The notes beneath the pieces are model-generated. The model saw nothing but the letters and a program-made list of their open reading frames with translations, was not told the origin of the DNA and made no database searches. Below, piece by piece: positions 1-4,581 of a stretch of DNA of 10,771 bases (positions are counted from its first letter, which is position 1; every line of letters begins with the position of its first letter). The position numbers and the translations under genes are program-made. Origin of the DNA: Planctomycetota bacterium (GTDB lineage Bacteria; Planctomycetota; Planctomycetia; Pirellulales; Thermoguttaceae); NCBI GenBank assembly GCA_018897395.1, contig JAHIKV010000256.1, positions 1 through 10,771 of the forward strand. The letters are read 5' to 3'.

Positions 1-1122
1 GAGAAGGAGAGGTCAGAGGTCAGAGGTCAGAGGTCAGATCACTATCCCCTCTCCACTAATTCTAATCCCCAATCCCTAATCCCTAATCCCCTCTTCTCCG
101 TCCGTACTCCCACCGCCGTCGTGACCGACCTGGGCACCGAGTTCGGCGTCGAGGTTGACGAGGCGGGCGTTACCGAGTCGCACGTCTTCCGCGGCAAGGT
201 GAAGGTGGCGGTGTTGGGTGGCACTGGAAATCTCCCCTCTCCTTCCGGGAGAGGGGCCGGGGGTGAGGGCAGTGGGCGCGAAGTGATTTTGGGCGAAAAC
301 GAATCGGCCCGGGTGCAACACGACAAGGACGCCGAGGACCGACTGGTCATAGTCCGCGGCGCGGCGCCTGGAAAAGCCGACCGTTTCGTCCGCAGCCTCC
401 GGCCCAAGCCCGCCGACGCCCCCGAGATCGTCGAGAAGTTTAACGGCGCTGAGCTCGGCGCCGCTTTCGAGCAGAACCCGCCGAGACACTACGTTTTCGA
501 GCGCGGGGCGGCCGTGCACAGCCCGCCGCTGACTGACGACGGTCGGGGTCGGCAGTCGCGGGGCTACATCCGCACCGTGGCGACCGACTTTTGCGACCGC
601 GATTTTGTGTTCGAGGCGACGTTCCAGGTCCGCCTCGATGTCCTGGGCGAAGCGGTCATGTATCACTGGATTTTCTTCGGCATCGGCGACGGCGTGCCCA
701 ACCCCCTTCACTTTGACGAGGTTAGCAGTGGACTGGTCATGGTGTTCACCGTCGACAACGGCTGCGCTCCCATGCGATTATGCCGCCCCGACACCACGGC
801 CGCCCGCGAAGGCGACGGCAACAAATGGATGGCGGAAGTGGCGCCGTTGGGCAGCCTTGGCCCGGGCCGGCACCGCTTCCGGATGTCGAAGACCGGCAAG
901 TGGGCTACCTTCGCGGTGGACGCGGACGCCAAGGGGGAGTTCCACGCGGATTTCGCCGGCCCGCCGATCGACTTGCCGGCCACCGCGCCGTTGTTGGACG
1001 CGACCAACAGCCGGTTGCTGGTCGGCACCGGCAACTGCGACACCATGACGGTCCGGTTCGAGGAGCTGTCGATTACGTACCCAAAGACCCCGAAAGAATC
1101 GGGAAAGGAGATGAGCCCATGA
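1..1122 (+). CDS. FecR-domain protein with C-terminal beta-sandwich-like region, 5' end outside window
   Basis: The frame is open from base 1 to the TGA at 1120-1122, so the gene starts upstream; 373 residues are visible. The GTG at 121 is not a credible start, because the FecR-type signature begins before it (VRTPTAVVTDLGTEFGVEV, about residues 34-52). It continues with HVFRGKVKV and the ILGENESARV segment near residue 103. FecR-domain proteins are usually membrane-linked regulators paired with ECF sigma factors; in planctomycetes they often carry a carbohydrate-binding-like C-terminus. Here residues 160-365 look like such a beta-rich domain (HYVFERG, FVFEATFQVRLD, MYHWIFFGIGDG, LVMVFTVDNG). 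The transmembrane segment expected ahead of FecR would lie upstream and cannot be seen. Two stretches of repeat DNA are carried in frame: residues 4-30 come from heptamer repeats and residues 78-90 from a palindromic element. The family call is fairly sure; the domain after FecR is a guess from sequence texture. Confidence 0.8.
   Translation, partial: EKERSEVRGQRSDHYPLSTNSNPQSLIPNPLFSVRTPTAVVTDLGTEFGVEVDEAGVTESHVFRGKVKVAVLGGTGNLPSPSGRGAGGEGSGREVILGENESARVQHDKDAEDRLVIVRGAAPGKADRFVRSLRPKPADAPEIVEKFNGAELGAAFEQNPPRHYVFERGAAVHSPPLTDDGRGRQSRGYIRTVATDFCDRDFVFEATFQVRLDVLGEAVMYHWIFFGIGDGVPNPLHFDEVSSGLVMVFTVDNGCAPMRLCRPDTTAAREGDGNKWMAEVAPLGSLGPGRHRFRMSKTGKWATFAVDADAKGEFHADFAGPPIDLPATAPLLDATNSRLLVGTGNCDTMTVRFEELSITYPKTPKESGKEMSP
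11..38. repeat. Heptanucleotide tandem repeat (GGTCAGA)4
   Basis: Four perfect, adjacent copies of GGTCAGA fill these 28 bases. They are translated in frame inside the FecR-domain gene, giving a hydrophilic stretch that does not resemble the family. The unit length is not a multiple of three, so a change in copy number would shift the frame. Confidence 0.9.
63..90. repeat. Heptanucleotide tandem repeat (TAATCCC)4
   Basis: There are four adjacent heptamers: TAATCCC, CAATCCC, TAATCCC, TAATCCC. They lie 24 bases after the GGTCAGA array, in the same reading frame of the FecR-domain gene, and give a run of Asn, Pro, Ser, Leu and Ile residues. The conserved FecR sequence starts about ten bases later. 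Confidence 0.9.
234..270. repeat. Intragenic palindromic repeat (C/T-rich hairpin)
   Basis: CCCCTCTCC (234-242) pairs perfectly with GGAGAGGGG (248-256) around the loop TTCCG, followed by a G-rich tail up to 270. Similar 'ccctctcc...ggagaggg...ggtgagggc' palindromes are scattered in many bacterial genomes. Here it is read in frame as LPSPSGRGAGGEG within the FecR-domain gene, between two conserved stretches, so it looks like a tolerated insertion. Confidence 0.75.
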
Positions 1123-1150
1123 ATGGTCCGTAACGAACACGGGTGCCTCT

Positions 1151-1175
1151 CGTTCCCACGCTCCGCGTGGGAACG
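1151..1175. repeat. Palindrome CGTTCCCACGC / GCGTGGGAACG
   Basis: A perfect 11-bp stem (1151-1161 with 1165-1175) encloses the 3-base loop TCC. It belongs to the same element type as the hairpin at 1294-1318. The stem could end transcripts of the FecR gene, but it has no following T-run, so a dispersed repeat is the better reading. Confidence 0.75.
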
Positions 1176-1183
1176 GACGAGCC

Positions 1184-1260
1184 GCGTAGGTTATGCTTCA
1201 GCATAACATTTGCGCGACTCGAATTGGAGTGCGAGTGTTATGCTGAAGCATAACCTACGC
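1184..1260. repeat. Perfect 25-bp inverted repeat, MITE-like hairpin
   Basis: Bases 1184-1208 are the exact reverse complement of 1236-1260, with a 27-base spacer whose ends also partly pair (CGC-ACTC with GAGT-GCG, one bulge). Each arm contains its own small palindrome, GTTATGCT-TC-AGCATAAC. The whole 77 bases would fold into one long hairpin or a cruciform. This architecture fits a REP/BIME pair or a minimal non-autonomous mobile element. No transposase gene is present. Confidence 0.8.
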
Positions 1261-1268
1261 CTCGCTTG

Positions 1269-1285
1269 CCGACGCAGAGCGTCGG
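1269..1285. repeat. Short palindrome CCGACGC-AGA-GCGTCGG
   Basis: A perfect 7-bp stem with loop AGA lies between the 25-bp inverted repeat and the next hairpin. It shares the AGA loop and the GCG stem base with the hairpin at 1294-1318, which suggests a related element. Confidence 0.6.
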
Positions 1286-1293
1286 AGAACGTG

Positions 1294-1318
1294 GGTTCCC
1301 ACGCAGAGCGTGGGAACC
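1294..1318. repeat. Palindrome GGTTCCCACGC / GCGTGGGAACC
   Basis: A perfect 11-bp stem (1294-1304 with 1308-1318) encloses loop AGA. The core TTCCCACGC/GCGTGGGAA is identical to the hairpin at 1151-1175, so two copies of one element bracket the 25-bp inverted repeat, about 120 bases apart. Confidence 0.75.
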
Positions 1319-1332
1319 AGGAATGACAGGTT

Positions 1333-1357
1333 GGGGCGATAGTTGTACTGTCGCCCC
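1333..1357. repeat. Palindrome GGGGCGATAGT / ACTGTCGCCCC
   Basis: An 11-bp stem (1333-1343 with 1347-1357) has one G-T wobble and loop TGT. The layout of a G-run, CAGT-like inner stem and C-run matches the neighbouring hairpin at 1359-1383, so the two may be diverged versions of one element. Confidence 0.65.
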
Positions 1358-1358
1358 G

Positions 1359-1390
1359 GGGGTGGCAGTTCAACTGCCACCCCAACAGAG
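1359..1390. repeat. 32-bp dispersed repeat with 12-bp palindrome, copy 1
   Basis: GGGGTGGCAGTT (1359-1370) pairs with AACTGCCACCCC (1372-1383) around a single C, followed by AACAGAG. The same 32 bases recur exactly at 2219-2250, on the other side of the small PEP-CTERM gene, and a diverged copy lies at 3663-3694. Confidence 0.85.
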
Positions 1391-1524
1391 AGGGAAATGA
1401 AAACCGCGACATCGGAATGAACTTGTCGGCGTGTTGCCGGCGGCCGATGCACGGTTACGAGTGCGGGAGTTGTCGGGCGAGAGCAATTGTTGTTTCTCGG
1501 CGATCTTTACTCCCTCAGGTTTCT

Positions 1525-1530
1525 TAGGAG
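1525..1530 (+). promoter_or_regulatory. Ribosome binding site TAGGAG
   Basis: TAGGAG sits 7 bases before the ATG at 1538. It decides that start over the upstream in-frame ATG at 1487, which would put 17 extra residues in front of a textbook signal peptide. Confidence 0.75.
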
Positions 1531-1537
1531 ATTTGTG

Positions 1538-2212
1538 ATGAAACGCTTTACATGTGTTTTGGCTGTGTTGGCGATTGTCGGACTGGCGGCAAGTATCGCC
1601 TCGGCATCGACAATTTATCCCCTGAACCCCGGGTTTGAAACGCCGGATACCACCGGTGCCGTCGAAGGAACCGCCGCGAATTCGTCGTGGACGTCCCTCT
1701 ATAGCGGTGATGCATCTGGCGACTACAACCGGAAATTTTATATCATGGACGCTGCCTGGGCGTCCGGAGCTTATAGTGGGGGATCATGGAGTGGCTGGGT
1801 GGGCGATCAGGTCGCCCAGATGCTGAACCATGCCAGCATCAACCAAGATGTCGGCGGCTTTCTCGCGGGTCCCGCTACCGTCAGCTTGTTAGCCATCAAG
1901 ACATCCGGCAACGCGGCTAACCCCTTAACGGTTAAGCTCGACGATACCGTGTTGACTTTCAGCGGATTAAACACGGTAACTCCCCCCGCAGGTTATGCGT
2001 TTGCGTTGTACACGAGCGATCCGATTACCATGACGGCGGGCACTCACAGGCTAAGCATCACGGGCTTAGTGAAGGCGACTTTCGGGGAGGCTGACACCTC
2101 GACAACGATCGACGCGGTGAGCATTACGACCATTCCCGAGCCGTCGGCCTTGGCGCTGCTGGTCACCGGCTTGGTCGGTCTGCTCTGCTACGCATGGAGG
2201 AAGCGGAAATAA
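1538..2212 (+). CDS. PEP-CTERM sorting domain protein, small exported protein
   Basis: The 224-residue product starts with a clear Sec signal peptide: MKRF, then a hydrophobic core to about residue 20, with cleavage likely after the ASA near residue 23. It ends with a PEP-CTERM signal: IPEP at 199-202, a hydrophobic helix, and the basic tail WRKRK. In known systems such tails are recognised by exosortase and anchor proteins at the surface or in extracellular matrix. The body (NPGFETP near residues 30-36, then beta-rich segments to about 195) resembles a jelly-roll or carbohydrate-binding fold, but I do not recognise a specific family. The start is set by TAGGAG at 1525. Identical 32-bp repeats flank the gene at 1359 and 2219. 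No exosortase gene is in the window. Confidence 0.85.
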   Translation: MKRFTCVLAVLAIVGLAASIASASTIYPLNPGFETPDTTGAVEGTAANSSWTSLYSGDASGDYNRKFYIMDAAWASGAYSGGSWSGWVGDQVAQMLNHASINQDVGGFLAGPATVSLLAIKTSGNAANPLTVKLDDTVLTFSGLNTVTPPAGYAFALYTSDPITMTAGTHRLSITGLVKATFGEADTSTTIDAVSITTIPEPSALALLVTGLVGLLCYAWRKRK

Positions 2213-2215
2213 ATC

Positions 2216-2250
2216 GTTGGGGTGGCAGTTCAACTGCCACCCCAACAGAG
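2216..2250. repeat. 32-bp dispersed repeat with palindrome, copy 2
   Basis: A 15-bp perfect stem (2216-2230 with 2232-2246) surrounds one base, directly after the stop of the PEP-CTERM gene. Bases 2219-2250 equal 1359-1390 exactly. A role as transcription terminator is possible from position, but there is no T-run. Confidence 0.85.
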
Positions 2251-2281
2251 TATGATTTCTGATTTGACCGGTGCTTTTCCG

Positions 2282-2312
2282 GCGTCGTCACGAGCAGTTC
2301 TCGTGACGACGC
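2282..2312. repeat. 13-bp stem hairpin GCGTCGTCACGAG / CTCGTGACGACGC
   Basis: A perfect 13-bp stem (2282-2294 with 2300-2312) encloses loop CAGTT. Looser outer pairing (GTGCTT..CCG near 2271 with CGGAAGCAC ending at 2340) suggests a larger palindromic element of about 70 bases. Confidence 0.7.
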
Positions 2313-2345
2313 TTGGAGCGCCGGCCATTCTCGGAAGCACAAAAA

Positions 2346-2410
2346 CTCACGCAAAGGCGCTGAGGCGCAAAGAGAACGGACTCATTGCCGTCTTTGCGCC
2401 TTGGCGTGAG
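2346..2410. repeat. Imperfect inverted repeat of the CTCACGCAAAGGCGC type
   Basis: The left arm at 2346-2372 (starting CTCACGC, then AAAGGCGC and GGCGCAAAG) matches the reverse complement of the right arm at 2392-2410, apart from about eight extra bases. 'CTCACGCAAAGGCGCAAAG' motifs are commonly dispersed in bacterial genomes. There is no coding sense here. Confidence 0.65.
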
Positions 2411-2460
2411 ATTTTCGGGGTTCGTTTGAGCGACTTTTCTATTCAACCATGTGGTGAACG

Positions 2461-3630
2461 ATGTGCCGAAGCAATCATAAATCAGAAATCATAAATCATA
2501 AATCCACCGCCTTCAGCTTAGTGGCGCTGGTCGCGCTCTGGGCCGCCACAGCGGCAATCGCCGCTGAAAATTTCGGCACGGGCGTACATCCCGTCCGTGC
2601 AATAAACGACAGTTGCATTATGGCCGGCACCTGTTGGCCGGCTTCCGCCGGAAACCTCTTCTTGAAGTATTATAACGGCGCCGTTTGGACGGACCATTAT
2701 TCCGATCTGAAAAACTTCGCCGGTTGCACCGTGTTCTGGAAAGACAAAAAGCCTGGGCCGGATGGTTATTGGCTGCTTCCAGGCGTTGGGGTGAGTGGCA
2801 ATCAGCACCTATATGCACTAAACAAGTGGGATGGTACGACGTTCACCGACTTGAAGGGCAATCTTATTGGTTTTAGCGGGAGCATTTGTACTATTGCAAG
2901 GTGGGGGAGTTGCGGCTATTGGCTGATCGGCAGCGGCGGCGCTTATCAACAAACACCTCATTTGAACAAATACGACGACGTCACCGAGACATGGACCGAT
3001 TTGTCGAGCGGTATCGCGAAAAAAGGCTATGGCGTCACCAAGATGCTATACAACGGCTCGTATTGGTTAATCACCGGCAACGGCGGCTGGGCCATGAAAT
3101 ACGACGGCGCCAACTTTACGGACGTGAGTTCCGGGTGGGGAGAAGGTTGGGGTAATGATATCGACGGGCTGGGATGGAACGGCTCTTATTGGTTGGTTGG
3201 CGGGTGCCGTGGCTGGATAAAGAAATTCGACGGCAGTGCCTGGACGGATTTGACATCGGCGGCGGGATTTGAAGGTTGCGATCCATTTGGCATTGCCTGG
3301 TCGCCAACGCTCAACTATTGGTTGGTCGGCACGGAGAACTTAGGAATCACGAACGGAGGCTACTTAAAGCGCTTTGACGGGAGCACGTGGACATCCGTTG
3401 ACGGATGGAAGAGTAACTGGAACGTTTGGAACATTGATTGGACGGGAACGACGTTCGTAATAGGTTATTGTGACGTTAGCGACGGCCAGAAGTGCAAAAT
3501 TGCAAGCTACGATGGAACGACGATCACGCAGGGCGTGAAAGTAATTCCCGAGCCGGGCGGCATCACGTTGGTCGTTTGCGCCGCCGTTGCCGGTTTGATC
3601 CGGCTGCTATGGAACAGAAAGAAAGGATGA
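2461..3630 (+). CDS. PEP-CTERM protein with seven propeller-like repeats
   Basis: The 389-residue protein has a signal peptide whose basic n-region is encoded by a heptamer array (residues 5-15), followed by the hydrophobic core SLVALVALWAATAAIAA. The body consists of seven repeats of about 45-50 residues with the pattern Y-W-L-[IV]-G, then K-[YF]-D-G-x-x-[WF]-T-D-[LV]. Clear examples are YWLITGNGGWAMKYDG, YWLVGGCRGWIKKFDG and the YWLVG...LKRFDGSTWTS unit. This suggests a seven-bladed beta-propeller. It ends with a PEP-CTERM signal: IPEP at 362-365, a hydrophobic helix and WNRKKG. The product is presumably exported and anchored through an exosortase-type system; the ligand is unknown. No good ribosome binding site precedes the ATG, and a GTG at 2521 would remove the basic n-region, so I keep the ATG. 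The next start (GTG 3637) is 6 bases after the stop. Confidence 0.85.
   Translation: MCRSNHKSEIINHKSTAFSLVALVALWAATAAIAAENFGTGVHPVRAINDSCIMAGTCWPASAGNLFLKYYNGAVWTDHYSDLKNFAGCTVFWKDKKPGPDGYWLLPGVGVSGNQHLYALNKWDGTTFTDLKGNLIGFSGSICTIARWGSCGYWLIGSGGAYQQTPHLNKYDDVTETWTDLSSGIAKKGYGVTKMLYNGSYWLITGNGGWAMKYDGANFTDVSSGWGEGWGNDIDGLGWNGSYWLVGGCRGWIKKFDGSAWTDLTSAAGFEGCDPFGIAWSPTLNYWLVGTENLGITNGGYLKRFDGSTWTSVDGWKSNWNVWNIDWTGTTFVIGYCDVSDGQKCKIASYDGTTITQGVKVIPEPGGITLVVCAAVAGLIRLLWNRKKG
2473..2504. repeat. Heptanucleotide tandem repeat (AATCATA)4 in signal peptide
   Basis: AATCATA, AATCAGA, AATCATA, AATCATA and a partial AATC follow one another. The array lies 12 bases after the ATG at 2461 and encodes the start of the signal peptide (SEIINHKS region). 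Losing one unit brings a TAG into frame at 2519-2521; gaining one brings a TGA at 2565-2567. Confidence 0.9.
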
Positions 3631-3662
3631 TGTGCCGTGAACTCAAACCCACCATCCACCTC

Positions 3663-3694
3663 GTTGGGGCGGCAGTTGAACTGCCACCCCCAAC
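3663..3694. repeat. Dispersed palindrome, diverged copy 3 of the 32-bp repeat
   Basis: GGGGCGGCAGTTGAACTGCC runs into CCCCCAAC here. It is the same palindrome as at 1359 and 2219 with a few substitutions. It is read in frame as LGRQLNCHP within the DUF1559 relic. Confidence 0.75.
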
Positions 3695-3701
3695 ATGGGA
3701 G

Positions 3702-3729
3702 TTGGATGTTGGATGGCGGATGGTGGATG
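3702..3729. repeat. Heptanucleotide array (KYGGATG)4, inverted relative to 4594
   Basis: TTGGATG, TTGGATG, GCGGATG and GTGGATG are adjacent. The last 21 bases (3709-3729) are the exact reverse complement of 4598-4618 at the start of the intact DUF1559 gene, so this pair of arrays brackets the toxin-antitoxin module in inverted orientation. Confidence 0.85.
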
Positions 3730-3755
3730 TGTCCGATTGGGCGCGTCCACCATCC
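3718..3755. repeat. 10-bp inverted repeat GGATGGTGGA / TCCACCATCC
   Basis: Bases 3718-3727 pair with 3746-3755 around an 18-base loop. The hairpin joins the inverted heptamer array to the last recognisable part of the DUF1559 leader and lies about 20 bases from the toxin stop codon. Confidence 0.7.
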
Positions 3756-3774
3756 AAAGTCCGCGTTCACCGTT

Positions 3775-4290
3775 CTATGGACGGTGCAACCGTTCGATCG
3801 CAAGATCGGCGATGGCTTGAGTTACGAAAAGAGAACTGATGTGGTAAAGCCGATGGATGCACTCCTCGGCTTCTGCCAAGGAAATACGGCCGGTATGAAA
3901 AGCGCGGACCACGATCCCCAACGACCCCACGGGGCGGATGCCTTGCCGCTGGGCGGCTTCTCGCGCCGCCAGGTCGTCGGCCAACAACAACGGCGTGTGA
4001 AGCCGGCGGCACAGCAACAGACACTCCGTCTCGCCGGGGTGCAATGGTGTAAGGCCGGATTCCTCGATGAATCGTCGCAAAGCCGTCGCGCCGACGGCGT
4101 GGCGATGGACTGCAACGGCCGATTCGAACTCCTCCGCGCGGACCCGGCCCGCTCCGATGGTCTCCGCCCAAACGCCGTCGGGAACGTGAATCGACGAGAA
4201 GACGCCCAAGAGCCGGAGCGAGTCAATCTCGCCGAGATGAATCAAGGGGCCGGCATCGGCTACGGCGACGAGGTCTTGGCCAGGCCCCAT
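3775..4290 (-). CDS. DUF3368-like PIN-type toxin
   Basis: The 171-residue protein resembles the DUF3368 family, PIN-fold proteins usually paired with UPF0175 antitoxins. The N-terminal VAVADAGPLIHLGEID (8-23, acidic residue D12) matches the first PIN motif. LHPGETECLLLCRRL (about 83-97, E87 and E89) supplies the central acidic motif, and LLLADDLAAREAAQRQGI (101-118, D105 and D106) the third, followed by VGSLGIVVRAFHTGRIS. PIN enzymes are metal-dependent ribonucleases; activity here is inferred, and all the expected acidic residues appear present. The ATG at 4290 is chosen because GGAGGAGG lies 7 bases before it and because it precedes the first motif closely. The gene overlaps the end of the upstream gene by 31 bases, which suggests translational coupling. 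The C-terminus ends a few bases from the DUF1559 relic. Confidence 0.75.
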   Translation of the reverse strand: MGPGQDLVAVADAGPLIHLGEIDSLRLLGVFSSIHVPDGVWAETIGAGRVRAEEFESAVAVHRHAVGATALRRFIEESGLTPLHPGETECLLLCRRLHTPLLLADDLAAREAAQRQGIRPVGSLGIVVRAFHTGRISLAEAEECIHRLYHISSLFVTQAIADLAIERLHRP

Positions 4291-4517
4291 TCGAGGTCCT
4301 CCTCCATGGCGCGGCGCTGCCGCTCCGCCATATCGACCCAATCCATTCCGACCGTTTCGGCGGCCTGTTGGCGGCTTATTTCTCCCCGCAAGTATTGGCC
4401 GAGGACGTGCTCCCGCCACAACTGGCGCACGCCGGCCTCCACGGCCAGCGCCAGGACTTCGGCCTCCGGCTTCCGGGTGTCGCGGACCAGTTGTTCCAGA
4501 AAGGATCCTGTAGACAT
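4260..4517 (-). CDS. UPF0175-like antitoxin
   Basis: This 85-residue protein precedes and overlaps the PIN-like gene. Its C-terminal half (YLRGEISRQQAAETVGMDW, about residues 42-60) matches the helix-turn-helix-like segment of UPF0175 family members, where 'G-x-I-S-x-x-x-A-A-x-x-x-G-M' is typical. The N-terminal part (FLEQLVRDTRKPEAEVLALAVEAGVRQL) is helical, as expected. Such small proteins are thought to bind both the partner PIN protein and DNA, giving autoregulation. The ATG at 4517 has GGGGAG 8 bases upstream and a near-consensus promoter at 4540-4567. The frame stays open further upstream, but that would run through the start of the divergent DUF1559 gene, so the short form is preferred. 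The family call is moderate; the pairing with a DUF3368-like gene strengthens it. Confidence 0.72.
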   Translation of the reverse strand: MSTGSFLEQLVRDTRKPEAEVLALAVEAGVRQLWREHVLGQYLRGEISRQQAAETVGMDWVDMAERQRRAMEEDLEWGLAKTSSP

Positions 4518-4539
4518 GAACTCGACTCCCCACTTCAGT

Positions 4540-4567
4540 ATTGTACCTCGATCGCCCGGCCTGTCAA
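4540..4567 (-). promoter_or_regulatory. Sigma70-type promoter for the toxin-antitoxin pair
   Basis: On the minus strand TTGACA (4567-4562) and TACAAT (4545-4540) are separated by 16 bases and lie about 22 bases ahead of the antitoxin ATG. It is the clearest promoter in the window. Transcription from it runs away from the DUF1559 start at 4582 and antisense to the relic at 3637, so it may keep transcripts from upstream genes low here. Confidence 0.7.
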
Positions 4568-4581
4568 CCTCGCAACGCGCC

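Larger units (their letters stand above)
1123..1537. other. Gene-free spacer packed with hairpin repeats
   Basis: I see no credible gene in these 415 bases. Positions 1151-1390 hold six different inverted repeats almost end to end (listed separately). Positions 1391-1537 show no clear structure beyond the ribosome binding site of the next gene. Two tiny reading frames (ATG at 1119 and ATG at 1397) stop after 4 and 7 codons and are probably meaningless. Confidence 0.7.
3637..3773 (+). pseudogene. Relic of the 5' end of a DUF1559 gene
   Basis: From the GTG at 3637 (6 bases after the previous stop, with GAAAGGA just upstream) the frame reads MNSNPPSTS, then repeat-derived residues, then VHHPKSAFT. 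The intact gene at 4582 begins MKSNPPSTIRHPKFAFTLVELL, so both ends of this stretch match the leader of that gene. The match stops at FT, exactly where the prepilin helix should follow; after that the DNA is the antisense of the toxin gene. The frame happens to stay open through the antisense DNA into the intact gene (stop at 5643), which would mislead a gene caller into a 668-residue fusion. I read it as the leftover leader of a DUF1559 gene cut by the toxin-antitoxin module or by recombination between paralogues. Confidence 0.6.

Noticed and set aside
11..90. CRISPR-like array at the left edge.
   Set aside because: Units are 7 bases and directly adjacent with no spacers; it is a tandem repeat inside a coding frame.
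1119..1133. Tiny reading frame MNGP after the FecR gene, overlapping its stop, with a good ribosome binding site.
   Set aside because: Four codons only; it may be the remains of a lost coupled gene but cannot be supported.
1487..1537. Start of the small PEP-CTERM gene at ATG 1487.
   Set aside because: ATG 1538 has a well-placed TAGGAG and begins a normal signal peptide; the extension adds 17 residues of no recognisable value.
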